Of a DNA stretch of 64,000 nt, positions 27,088-35,238 are shown in pieces. Every line of letters begins with the position of its first letter. The first letter of the stretch is position 1. Under the pieces are notes generated by a model. It searched no databases. It worked only from the letters and a program-made list of their open reading frames with translations, and was not told the origin of the DNA. The stretch spans positions 102,553-166,552 of the forward strand of contig NZ_JBKKHQ010000019.1 of the NCBI RefSeq assembly GCF_046614695.1, in the 5' to 3' direction. A program made the position numbers and the translations under genes. The stretch is from Pokkaliibacter sp046614695 (GTDB lineage Bacteria > Pseudomonadota > Gammaproteobacteria > Pseudomonadales > Balneatricaceae).

Positions 27088-28012
27088 AACTCGTTTTCCT
27101 TTATGCAGTAGAAACGGCGGGGCGAACGCATCGCGATCTGCCGTTGGTAAACTCTGGTTTCCTGATCACGGTGAAGGCAGCGGTTATGCCGACAGGCAAT
27201 ACACGAGCCTTGATCCTGAGTAACGATTTCTGTGAACCGCTTTGATGAGGATGATTCTCATTACTCGCCAGAGACAGTAGGGTTTCCTACGACGCTCTTC
27301 AAGGCTTTTTACGTTTACTGACAAGCCATCCTGATCAATCACTCGCTGTCGCCTTCAATGCGTTAAGACAGTGGGGCGCAGAGTTTATTTTTTGGATGGT
27401 AGCGAGGAGAAATTAAAACTAAAAAGAATAAATTGTTATTCTTTAAGAGCTATAAGTAATAAAAATGCGGTTTATCAGTCGACCTGATACAACAACCGCC
27501 GCAGAACGAAGAGACTGATCAAAATAATCTAAAGCGCTATGGAAATGAAAAATTATTCTTTTGAGTTATATGACCGGTCTTTTACACTGCGAAGCTGCTA
27601 AACCCATGCGTTACGCAGGGTGAAGTGTTCCGAAGGATGGCTTCGGGAGGCGGTTGGAACGCTCTTTTAATGCGGCTTTCGCTTCCTGATGAATAGACGG
27701 GAACACAGCAGAATTACTACACTGGGGAGCAGATCACCCGGTGATAAATAAGGATGAGCCCGAGGCGCGTTTTGCTACGGGACTCAACTCCAGAACTGTG
27801 AAGATGATCAGAAAACAGGTGAAAGCGAAGCTGTTTGCTTGTTTTCGGGCCTGACTCGGGCCATCAGTGATATAGAGTCAGAGGTAATGCTTTGGCCTTG
27901 TTCGAGAGTAAAAATCGTTAACGCCAAGATCGTTAAAGAATGAGTGGAAGCGCCTTCCCGCGGGGTGGGTGGACTTCTCAACAAACCGTGAATCCGAGTG
28001 TGAACCAGTCCC
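27088..28012. promoter_or_regulatory. Long divergent fld/cysI regulatory region
   Basis: A 925 bp region with no credible gene and AT-rich in its middle. It contains a Fur-like box (27244-27262) and a perfect inverted repeat AAAGAATAA-N4-TTATTCTTT (27423-27444), with a second TTATTCTTT copy at 27553-27561. Both TTATTCTTT copies are followed by GAG(C/T)TATA, a pattern reminiscent of CysB sites. A leader-like stretch follows, with a 7-bp stem CTGACTC (27851-27857) / GAGTCAG (27875-27881). No canonical riboswitch was recognised. Confidence 0.5.
27244..27262. promoter_or_regulatory. Candidate Fur box upstream of fld
   Basis: The 17-bp interrupted palindrome at 27245-27261 reads ATGAGGAT-G-ATTCTCAT, with 7 of 8 arm positions complementary. 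It matches the common gammaproteobacterial Fur pattern around GAGAATNATTCTC. Confidence 0.55.
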
Positions 28013-29674
28013 ATGTACGTTTATAACGACTATGACCAGCGCCTGGTCGATGAGCGTGTCGCGCAGTTTCGTGACCAGACACGCCGCTTTCTGGCAGGCG
28101 AGATTCCCGACGAAGAGTTCCGCGCACTGCGTTTGATGAATGGCCTGTACATTCAGCGTTACGCTCCCATGCTGCGAGTTGCCATTCCTTACGGCTTGCT
28201 GTCGTCAAACCAGCTTCGCAAGCTGGCGCACATCTCCCGTGCCTACGACCGCAACTACGGCCACTTTACTACCCGTCAGAATATCCAGTTCAACTGGCCG
28301 ACGCTGGAGTCGGTGCCTGACATTCTGGCTGAACTGGCAGAAGTGCAGATGCACGCCATTCAGACCAGTGGTAACTGCATTCGTAACACCACCACGGACC
28401 AGTACGCCGGCGTTATTGCCGGTGAAGTGGAAGACCCACGCCCCTGGTGTGAGTTGATCCGCCAGTGGTCCACACTGCACCCCGAGTTTGCTTATCTGCC
28501 ACGTAAGTTCAAGATTGCTGTGACTGCTTCCGAGCGCGATCGTGCCGCCACGCAAGTGCATGACATCGGTCTGCATATGCTGAAGAACGAGCAGGGCGAA
28601 GTTGGCTTCCAGGTGATGGTGGGCGGCGGTCTTGGTCGTACTCCCTTTATCGGTCAGGTCATTTGCCCCTGGCTTGAGAAAAAGCATCTGCTGTCTTATC
28701 TCGAATCCATTCTGCGTGTCTACAACCTGCACGGTCGCCGTGACAACAAGTACAAGGCACGTATCAAGATTCTGGTCAATGCTGTCGGTATTGATGCTTT
28801 CCGCGAGATGGTGGATGCCGAGTGGGTTCATACTAAAGATGGCCCGCTGACACTGGATGAGAACGAAGTCGTTCGTTTGCAAAGCCACTTTACCGCACCG
28901 GATTATCAGTCTGTATCAGCGAAATCAGACGAACTGGCGCAGCAACTGGCCGGTAATGATGATTTCCGCGTTTGGTACGAGCGTAATACCCGTGAGCATA
29001 AAGTTGACGGCTATCGCATTGTTGTCCTGTCTCTGAAGCCTTTGCTGCGCGCGCCTGGCGATGTCACTGATGCGCAAATGGATGCTATTGCTGATATGGC
29101 CGACAGCTTCAGTTTTGGTGAGCTGCGCGTCACCCACGACCAGAATCTGGTATTGGCTGATGTCACCGAGAAAGATCTGTTTGCGGTCTGGCAGAAAGCG
29201 GTTGAGCTGGATGTTGCCCGTCCTAACGTAGGCACCGTCACCGACATGATCTGCTGCCCCGGTTTTGATTTCTGCTCTCTGGCCAATGCTCAGACCATCC
29301 CAGTGGCGGAAGCGATTAACCAGCGCCTGGAGCAACTGGACTACGTGCATGATCTCGGTGACATCAGCCTCAATATGTCGGGCTGTATGAATGCTTGTGG
29401 TCATCACCACGTTGGCAACATCGGTATCCTTGGCGTCGATAAGAAAGGTGAGCAGTGGTATCAGATCACCATCGGTGGTAGTGGCTATGAAGATGCCAGC
29501 CTCGGTAAGGTGATCGGTAAAGCCGTTCATCAGGACGACGTTCCTGAGACGATGGTCAAGCTGCTGGAGACTTACGTTGCTGAGCGTGAGTCCGATGAAG
29601 AATCCTTCCTCGACACCGTACGTCGTGTCGGTGTGCAACCCTTTAAGGAGCGCGTATATGCCACTCATTCGTAA
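28013..29674 (+). CDS. cysI: Assimilatory sulfite reductase hemoprotein, CysI (Pseudomonas type)
   Basis: A 553-residue siroheme/4Fe-4S reductase that converts sulfite to sulfide. Two ferredoxin-like/NIR-SIR repeats are seen. The first contains GHFTTRQNIQFNWP and the ISRAYDRNYG region. The C-terminal cofactor motif has Cys in CCPGFDFCSLANAQ and SGCMNACGHHHVGNIGI. No Shine-Dalgarno is visible before the ATG at 28013, which is unusual in this window. It is followed by an overlapping DUF934 gene and cysH, the arrangement seen in pseudomonads where reduction does not use CysJ. Confidence 0.94.
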   Translation: MYVYNDYDQRLVDERVAQFRDQTRRFLAGEIPDEEFRALRLMNGLYIQRYAPMLRVAIPYGLLSSNQLRKLAHISRAYDRNYGHFTTRQNIQFNWPTLESVPDILAELAEVQMHAIQTSGNCIRNTTTDQYAGVIAGEVEDPRPWCELIRQWSTLHPEFAYLPRKFKIAVTASERDRAATQVHDIGLHMLKNEQGEVGFQVMVGGGLGRTPFIGQVICPWLEKKHLLSYLESILRVYNLHGRRDNKYKARIKILVNAVGIDAFREMVDAEWVHTKDGPLTLDENEVVRLQSHFTAPDYQSVSAKSDELAQQLAGNDDFRVWYERNTREHKVDGYRIVVLSLKPLLRAPGDVTDAQMDAIADMADSFSFGELRVTHDQNLVLADVTEKDLFAVWQKAVELDVARPNVGTVTDMICCPGFDFCSLANAQTIPVAEAINQRLEQLDYVHDLGDISLNMSGCMNACGHHHVGNIGILGVDKKGEQWYQITIGGSGYEDASLGKVIGKAVHQDDVPETMVKLLETYVAERESDEESFLDTVRRVGVQPFKERVYATHS

Positions 29675-30140
29675 TACTGCTGAAGGCGCTGTCGTCGTCA
29701 GTGACGAGTGGACGCTGCTGCTGGAACAGGATGCCGAGCTGCCATCATCAAAAGTACTGGTGCCGCTGGCGCGCTATCTGGATGCCACCGGCGGCGATGT
29801 TGCCCCTGTGATTGCACCGGACGATGATGTTCTGGCTCATGCGGATGCACTGAAAAACGCTCCTCTGGTGGCCATTAACTTCCCGGCATTTACTGACGGG
29901 CGTGGATTTACCCATGCTCGTATGCTGCGTGAACGCCTGGGTTACACCGGTGAAATCCGTGCGGTAGGTGATGTTTCCCGCGACCGTCTGGAATACATGG
30001 CACGGTGCGGTTTCGATACCTTCCTGATCCCGGAAGAACGCTTCAAGCCTGAAGTACTGGCTGCATTCGACGACATTTCTGTCGACTATCAAGGGGGCGC
30101 TTATGATCCCCGTCCGCTGTTTCGCCGTCAGAGCGCCTGA
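29658..30140 (+). CDS. DUF934 protein, CysI-associated
   Basis: A 160-residue protein of the DUF934 family that accompanies CysI in many proteobacteria. It is thought to aid sulfite reduction, but no reaction is established here. The start at 29658 is set by AAGGAG 9 bases upstream and overlaps cysI by 17 bp, indicating coupling. The family-like regions VPLARYLDATGG, VAINFPAFTDGRGFTHARMLRERLGYTGEIRAVGDV and RCGFDTF are recognisable. Confidence 0.9.
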   Translation: MPLIRNTAEGAVVVSDEWTLLLEQDAELPSSKVLVPLARYLDATGGDVAPVIAPDDDVLAHADALKNAPLVAINFPAFTDGRGFTHARMLRERLGYTGEIRAVGDVSRDRLEYMARCGFDTFLIPEERFKPEVLAAFDDISVDYQGGAYDPRPLFRRQSA

Positions 30141-30256
30141 TTCACCGGTGCTTTAAGCCCATCGCTAATATTGGTGTTGGGCGTCTTCGGCAAGCAGTTA
30201 TCGGCGCGGCCCTTCCGGTCGCGTCGTTTCTAACCGATTAGCGTGAGGCTTTGATC

Positions 30257-30997
30257 ATGAGCGACATCAGTCCTGAGCTCCAGGCCAAGATCGACCACAG
30301 CATTGCTCTGCTGCAAGAAGCAGCAGGTAAATACGAGCGCGTCACCTTTGCCAATTCTCTGGGCGCAGAAGATGTGGTGCTGACCCATCTGATCGCCACA
30401 AAGGCACCTGCCATCAGCATGTTCTGTCTGGATACTGGCCGCTTGCCGGAAGAGACGCTGACGCTACTGGCGGATATCCAGCAGAAACTGAGCTGCAGCA
30501 TTCAGGTGTACTACCCTGAAGCGGCCGATGTAGAGGCTTATGTCAGTGAGAACGGCATTAATGCCTTTTACGAGAGCGTTGAGCTGCGCAAGGGCTGCTG
30601 CTTCGTGCGTAAGGTGAAACCTCTCAAGCGTGCCTTGTCGGGACACGATGCCTGGATCACGGGTATTCGTCGGGAGCAGTCGGTGACCCGTGATAACGTT
30701 GCCTTCACCGAGCGTGACCTGGGCAACGATATGGACAAGCTGAACCCGCTGGCGGACTGGACGGAAAAAGAAGTCTGGGCCTATATTCGTGCCTTTGATG
30801 TGCCTTATAACCAGCTGCATGATCGTCATTACCCCAGTATCGGCTGTGCACCCTGCACACGCTCCGTGACCATGGGGGAGGATGTTCGCTCCGGTCGCTG
30901 GTGGTGGGAAAATGAAGAGCTGCGTGAGTGTGGATTGCACCCCGGCAGTTCCTCACCTCTCAAGCCCCGCCCTGAAGTCTCAATGCTTAAGCCCTGA
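30257..30997 (+). CDS. cysH: Adenylylsulfate (APS) reductase, CysH family
   Basis: A 246-residue thioredoxin-dependent reductase. The start is ATG 30257 (GAGG 8 bases upstream) rather than the in-frame TTG at 30251. The iron-sulfur cysteines C114-C115 (KGCCFVRKVKPL) and C197/C200 (GCAPC) identify an APS reductase rather than a PAPS reductase. The catalytic Cys is C225 in ECGLH. It uses APS from CysDN directly, which explains the lack of cysC. It follows DUF934 by 116 bp and ends at a strong terminator. Confidence 0.94.
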   Translation: MSDISPELQAKIDHSIALLQEAAGKYERVTFANSLGAEDVVLTHLIATKAPAISMFCLDTGRLPEETLTLLADIQQKLSCSIQVYYPEAADVEAYVSENGINAFYESVELRKGCCFVRKVKPLKRALSGHDAWITGIRREQSVTRDNVAFTERDLGNDMDKLNPLADWTEKEVWAYIRAFDVPYNQLHDRHYPSIGCAPCTRSVTMGEDVRSGRWWWENEELRECGLHPGSSSPLKPRPEVSMLKP

Positions 30998-31014
30998 GGC
31001 TGATGAGGGAAAAG

Positions 31015-31041
31015 AAAAACCGCGCTTGTCGCGGTTTTTTT
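31015..31041 (+). terminator. Rho-independent terminator after cysH
   Basis: AAAAACCGCG / CGCGGTTTTT stem with loop CTTGT and a T tract. Confidence 0.92.
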
Positions 31042-31111
31042 ATGGTTATATACAGGCAGACTTTATACGGCCGTGGGATGGATACTGCGATAGCGAGGGA
31101 GCGCGACGTTA

Positions 31112-31738
31112 ATGACGTGGTTGGGCTGGTTACTGGTTTTTATTCTGGGGTTTTACTTAGGTAGCCTGCGCAGGAAATACCGTATTCGCGCGGAAGAGCA
31201 GCTCGTCGCTAATCAGGTCGAATCCTGGATTGACCGCTCCAGAGAGGTGCTGGTCAACAACATCACCCTTGAGCTTGCGAACGGTAAAACCACGCAGATT
31301 GATCATGTGCTTATTTCTCCTTACGGCATCTTTGTCATCGAGTCCAAGCACTACAGCGGCTGGATTTTTGCTCAGGAGCACGATGCCCGCTGGACACAGG
31401 TGCTCAACAAGAAGCGCACGCCCTTTCAGAATCCGATTCGGCAGAATTACCGGCATGTAAAAGCCATTCAGCAGCTTTTTGACTTTCTTCCTCCAGAGCA
31501 GATTGTTTCACTGGTCGTCTTTTCCGGAAGTGCCAAATTTCGCGGTGGCAAACCACTTAATGTGTTTTATACCCATGAATTGAAAAACTATTTACGCTCG
31601 CGTGAAAAGGAAGTAATGAGCATTAATCGGGTGCAATTCTGTCTTGGCAGGCTGCAATTCAGCCGCCTTAAAGAAAGCTATGAGACCGATGAGCTGCATA
31701 TCAGCAATCTTCAGGCTGAGCGGCGAGTACTCCAATAG
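31112..31738 (+). CDS. Membrane-anchored NERD (nuclease-related) domain protein
   Basis: A 208-residue protein with an N-terminal TM helix (residues ~3-18) and a NERD domain in which QIDHVLISPYGIFVIESKHYSGWIF carries the nuclease-like Asp and Glu-x-Lys (ESK) residues. Further conserved parts are WTQ and FQNPIRQN. NERD domains are related to restriction-endonuclease folds, and a role in DNA processing is suspected but unproven. It is the first gene of a four-gene cluster to 33442. Confidence 0.88.
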   Translation: MTWLGWLLVFILGFYLGSLRRKYRIRAEEQLVANQVESWIDRSREVLVNNITLELANGKTTQIDHVLISPYGIFVIESKHYSGWIFAQEHDARWTQVLNKKRTPFQNPIRQNYRHVKAIQQLFDFLPPEQIVSLVVFSGSAKFRGGKPLNVFYTHELKNYLRSREKEVMSINRVQFCLGRLQFSRLKESYETDELHISNLQAERRVLQ

Positions 31739-31772
31739 CTGTCGTTTTTTATCTGTCAGGCAAGGAGGTTGA

Positions 31773-32363
31773 ATGGAAGGTCAGATTGTCGAATGGAATG
31801 ATGCCAAGGGCTATGGCTTTATCGACGCGACGACCGGTGAACGTCGCATTTTTCTGCATATCTCCGCGATTAAAGAACGAAGCCGGCGCCCGAAAGTGAA
31901 TGACAAGGTCAGCTTCTTTATTCGTGATGATGAGAAAGGGCGAGCCAATGCGGTGAATGTGACCCTCGAATCCGCTGCTGGCCTGCCCTGGCAAATGGGC
32001 TTTGCCGTGCTATTTATGCTGGCGGTGATTGTGCTGGTTGTACTGGGGAAACAATCCTGGCTCTGGATTCCCGCGTATCTTTTGATGAGTATCGTCACCT
32101 TTGCCTTTTTCGCTCAGGATAAGCACGCAGCGAAGAGAGGAGCATGGCGGACACCGGAAAGTACCCTTCAGCTGTTCTCATTATTCTGCGGCTGGCCAGG
32201 TGCGCTCTTCGCCCAGCAGATGCTGCGTCACAAATCGAAAAAGGGCAGTTTCAAGGCGACGCTGTGGGGCTGCATCGTCATTAACCTCGGAGCCTTTGGT
32301 TGGACCTTTACTTCTAAGGGCTATTATTGGCTGGAGTCGCTGATGCAGAGTTTGCTGGCGTAG
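31773..32363 (+). CDS. Cold-shock domain plus DUF1294 membrane protein
   Basis: A 196-residue fusion. Residues 1-66 form a cold-shock (OB-fold) domain with RNP1-like GYGFID and IFLHISAI motifs. Residues ~72-196 form a DUF1294 domain with three to four hydrophobic segments and the DUF1294 signature (AWRTPESTLQLFSLFCGWPGALFAQQMLRHKSKK). A nucleic-acid-binding head is thus tethered to the inner membrane. A strong GGAGG ribosome site precedes it. It lies 34 bp after the NERD gene. Confidence 0.9.
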   Translation: MEGQIVEWNDAKGYGFIDATTGERRIFLHISAIKERSRRPKVNDKVSFFIRDDEKGRANAVNVTLESAAGLPWQMGFAVLFMLAVIVLVVLGKQSWLWIPAYLLMSIVTFAFFAQDKHAAKRGAWRTPESTLQLFSLFCGWPGALFAQQMLRHKSKKGSFKATLWGCIVINLGAFGWTFTSKGYYWLESLMQSLLA

Positions 32364-32385
32364 AGAGTGTTCAAGGGGGCTCATA

Positions 32386-32727
32386 ATGATGCCATTTATT
32401 GCCGTTCTCTTGGGCGGGTTAGCGGTTTTTACACTGGCTCGTTTTTCACGGCAGCGTCACGAGAAGAGTTACGGCAAAGCTTCAGCTTCGCGCAAAAGTG
32501 CTTTCGGTTTACTCGTTGTTGGCATGACGGCATTGATGATGGGGTTGTTTGTGCTCTACCCGGGGATTCCTCTCGTTCTGGGAGTCTGCGTTTATCTATT
32601 GTTCTATTGTGGATTTACCCCAGAGCGTCCGGGTATTTATAAAGACCTGTCTTTTTCGCTGATTCTCGCGTTGGCAATCAGCTTTCCTCTCTGGCTGCTG
32701 TTTAAACAAAGCGTATTGATTAATTAA
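32386..32727 (+). CDS. Small membrane protein, unknown function
   Basis: A 113-residue protein with about three to four hydrophobic helices (residues ~4-18, ~40-57, ~59-76 and ~88-107) and short basic loops. No family was recognised. It lies 22 bp after the DUF1294 gene and 13 bp before the DUF2726 gene, so probably within the same operon. Confidence 0.7.
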   Translation: MMPFIAVLLGGLAVFTLARFSRQRHEKSYGKASASRKSAFGLLVVGMTALMMGLFVLYPGIPLVLGVCVYLLFYCGFTPERPGIYKDLSFSLILALAISFPLWLLFKQSVLIN

Positions 32728-32740
32728 AGAGAACTTTACG

Positions 32741-33442
32741 ATGCAATTGCTGATTCTTGCTGTGGTGATAGTGGGGTTATTGTTCTGGTGGCGTGGCCAG
32801 GGTAAAGGTAAGCGTCTGGTGGAGCCGCTGCCCGATGAGTCGACAGAGAATACGAGTGAAGAGAGTTTTCTTGGCTACCAGAAAATTGAGCGCATTGTCA
32901 CACCTGCAGAGCGCTCCTTTCTCGGCGTGCTTCATGCTGTTGTGGGTGAGGAAGTCTTGGTGTTGTCTAAGGTGCGGGTGGCGGATGTCATTCTGCCGCA
33001 GAAGACGCCTGACCGCCGCCGCTGGAAGATCGCTTTCAACAGCATTGCTGCCAAGCACTTCGATTTTGTGCTCTGTCGTGCCGATGACTTAAGTGTGCTC
33101 TGTGCCATCGAGCTCAATGATAAGTCCCATGAGAACACACAGCGACAAGAGCGTGATGCCTTTCTGCGTGCTGCCTGTGCCAGCGCCGATCTGGACTTGA
33201 TCGAAGTTCCTGCCAGGCAGGGTTATCAGCTTCAGGAGGTGAAGGATTTGCTGGGTGCTTACCTCAATCCTGAGCCGTTAGATGATCATCATGATGTGCT
33301 TTGTGAGGCCTGTGGCTCCCTCATGGTGTTGAGGACTGCGCGCAAAGGTAAGAATGCGGGTAATCAGTTTTTGGGCTGCAGCAATTATCCTGAATGTAAG
33401 CACATGCAGCCTTTGGATAGCGCTACGACTGAGGATGTTTAA
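32741..33442 (+). CDS. DUF2726 protein with topoisomerase-type zinc ribbon
   Basis: A 233-residue protein with an N-terminal membrane anchor (LLILAVVIVGLLFWW). The DUF2726 domain follows (FNSIAAKHFDFVLCRADDLSVLCAIELNDKSH; the Asp and ELxD/K pattern resembles restriction-endonuclease-like folds). The C-terminal C4 zinc ribbon is of the topoisomerase I type (CEACG...GCSNYPECKHMQPL). It is the second nuclease-fold, membrane-anchored protein in this cluster, ending it. Confidence 0.88.
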   Translation: MQLLILAVVIVGLLFWWRGQGKGKRLVEPLPDESTENTSEESFLGYQKIERIVTPAERSFLGVLHAVVGEEVLVLSKVRVADVILPQKTPDRRRWKIAFNSIAAKHFDFVLCRADDLSVLCAIELNDKSHENTQRQERDAFLRAACASADLDLIEVPARQGYQLQEVKDLLGAYLNPEPLDDHHDVLCEACGSLMVLRTARKGKNAGNQFLGCSNYPECKHMQPLDSATTEDV

Positions 33443-33529
33443 CATTCCATCAAGGAGTGGATTGACTCGGGCGTGGCGTAATGGATTCATCGGTATCCTT
33501 GATGATCCCTACATGCAGGAGAGAGAAGC

Positions 33530-34156
33530 ATGTCACTTGAGCACTGGCTGGCCTTTGTTGCTGCCGCTTCGGTACTACTGATGATTCCGGGGCCCACCAT
33601 TCTGGCGGTCATTAGTTATTCAATGACCCACGGGCGTCGTGCCAATCTTCCGCTGATTGCGGCGGTGATGCTGGGAGACGCAACGGCACTGGCGGTCTCA
33701 TTGCTGGGTTTGGGTGCATTGCTTAAGGTGTCCGCTTTCTGGTTTACCGTGGTAAAGATCATCGGCGGGATGTATCTGCTGTTTTTGGGCATTAAAATGC
33801 TGCGTGCAGGGGTGTCGCCCACTCAGGTCTTTGCGCCGAAAGCCCCTGCCTCCTGGTGGCGGCTATTTGCTAACACTTACATGGTGACGGCGCTGAATCC
33901 TAAAGGCATCGTATTCTTTGTAGCGTTTTTGCCCCAGTTTGTGAGCAGTGACCATCCAGCGACGCCTCAACTTTTCCTGCTGGCGGCGACCTTTGTCACC
34001 CTGGCGATGCTCAATACCAGTCTTTATGCGATCTTCGCCGGTTCCGCCCGGAAGCTACTTTCCTCGCCTCGGGCTCAGCGTGGCTTTCACCTGACAGGCG
34101 GCAGCCTGCTTTCCTGTGCTGGTGTGTGGGCGATGCTGGCCAAACGGCCTGTATGA
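33530..34156 (+). CDS. LysE/RhtB-family amino acid exporter
   Basis: A 208-residue inner-membrane protein with six predicted helices. Family motifs are PGPTILAVISYSMTHGRRA near residue 20, KIIGGMYLLFLGIKMLR, and NPKGIVFFVAFLPQF in the fourth helix. It probably exports amino acids such as homoserine or threonine analogues; the substrate is not deducible. GGAGAG precedes the ATG. It is convergent with a LysR gene. Confidence 0.92.
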   Translation: MSLEHWLAFVAAASVLLMIPGPTILAVISYSMTHGRRANLPLIAAVMLGDATALAVSLLGLGALLKVSAFWFTVVKIIGGMYLLFLGIKMLRAGVSPTQVFAPKAPASWWRLFANTYMVTALNPKGIVFFVAFLPQFVSSDHPATPQLFLLAATFVTLAMLNTSLYAIFAGSARKLLSSPRAQRGFHLTGGSLLSCAGVWAMLAKRPV

Positions 34157-34173
34157 TCGCAGGTTGAATGAAG

Positions 34174-34197
34174 AAACGCCCTCAGGGGCGTTTTTTT
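34174..34197. terminator. Bidirectional terminator overlapping the LysR C-terminal codons
   Basis: AAACGCCC / GGGCGTTT stem with loop TCAG and T runs on the plus strand. The minus-strand LysR gene reads through the right arm and T run to stop at 34182, so the hairpin is shared between 3' ends. Confidence 0.85.
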
Positions 34198-35144
34198 ATG
34201 GGCTGATCACTTTCATAGCTCCAGTAAGGGGGCGTGCCAAATACCTCAACAAAGAAGTCGATCACTGTTCGAACATTCAGTGAAGGAAGATGCGTATTCG
34301 GATAGATCAGGCTCAGGCTTTGTGGGGTCTTGCCAATGGCGACATCATATTCAGGCAGTAGGGCGGTCAGCTTGCCTTCCTTGAGATATTCGCCAATCAG
34401 CCAATCCGGGAAAAGCACTACACCTGCATGGTTCAAGGCGGCGACCAGCAGGCTTTGTGCATCGTTGGAAAGCATGGCAGGAGTGACTTGTTGTTGATGC
34501 CAGCCTCCCTGGCCATGACGGTAGAGCCAGCGATTTCGACCTGATGAGCCTCCATAGACAAGGCAGTGATGCTGCTGCAACTCCTGTGGGTGGACTGGTA
34601 TTCCTGCCCGCGCGAGATAATCCGCTGTGGCGGCCAGAAAGTAACGCTGTGGACTGATCACTCGTCCCTGCAAGCTGGAGTCTTCTGGTGTTGCGATGCG
34701 AAAAATCAGATCGGCGGCCTGGCTGTGAGGGTCAATAAAGTCATCCGTCAGGCTCAGCTCTATCTGTAGCTTGGGATAGCGCTCCAGTAGCGTGGGTAAC
34801 CACGGCGCTATGTGGCGCTGGCCAAAATACACAGGCGCGTTGAGCCGGATGATGCCTGAAGGGGATTGTGAGCGTTGCGCCAGATGTTGTTGGGCATGAT
34901 CAAAACGGGCAAGCATGTCACGGGCAGGATCAATCAATAAGCGCGCTGCTTCGGTCGGCATCAGCGCTCGGGTATTACGGTAGAACAGTTGCTGGCCGAG
35001 GCTGTCTTCCAGCTGACGAATCACCCGGGAAATCATCGACGGCGACACATTTTCTCGTCGGGCCACTTCGGAATAGCTCAGGCAGTCACATACCGCGATA
35101 AAGAAGCGCAGCGAGCGCAGGTTGACGTTATCCAGTGTGCTCAT
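34182..35144 (-). CDS. LysR-family transcriptional regulator
   Basis: A 320-residue regulator. The N-terminal HTH is LRFFIAVCDCLSYSEVARRENVSPSMISRVIRQLEDSLGQQLFYRNTR (residues ~10-58), followed by the periplasmic-binding-like co-inducer domain. It is divergent from a pair of DUF606 exporter-like genes at 35239 and is the likely regulator of that pair. Convergent with the RhtB gene. Confidence 0.92.
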   Translation of the reverse strand: MSTLDNVNLRSLRFFIAVCDCLSYSEVARRENVSPSMISRVIRQLEDSLGQQLFYRNTRALMPTEAARLLIDPARDMLARFDHAQQHLAQRSQSPSGIIRLNAPVYFGQRHIAPWLPTLLERYPKLQIELSLTDDFIDPHSQAADLIFRIATPEDSSLQGRVISPQRYFLAATADYLARAGIPVHPQELQQHHCLVYGGSSGRNRWLYRHGQGGWHQQQVTPAMLSNDAQSLLVAALNHAGVVLFPDWLIGEYLKEGKLTALLPEYDVAIGKTPQSLSLIYPNTHLPSLNVRTVIDFFVEVFGTPPYWSYESDQPIKKRP

Positions 35145-35238
35145 TTGTGCAGATTCCGCATAGGTGTTTGCAGGATTGTCCCATTTATTGGAAATCGCCT
35201 CCAGCGTAGTCTTGTGCGCTTCAAAAAAGGAGGCGGTG

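Noticed and set aside
27590..28012. SAM-type or other known riboswitch before cysI
   Set aside because: No recognisable conserved core of SAM, SAH or cobalamin riboswitches was found; only generic hairpins.
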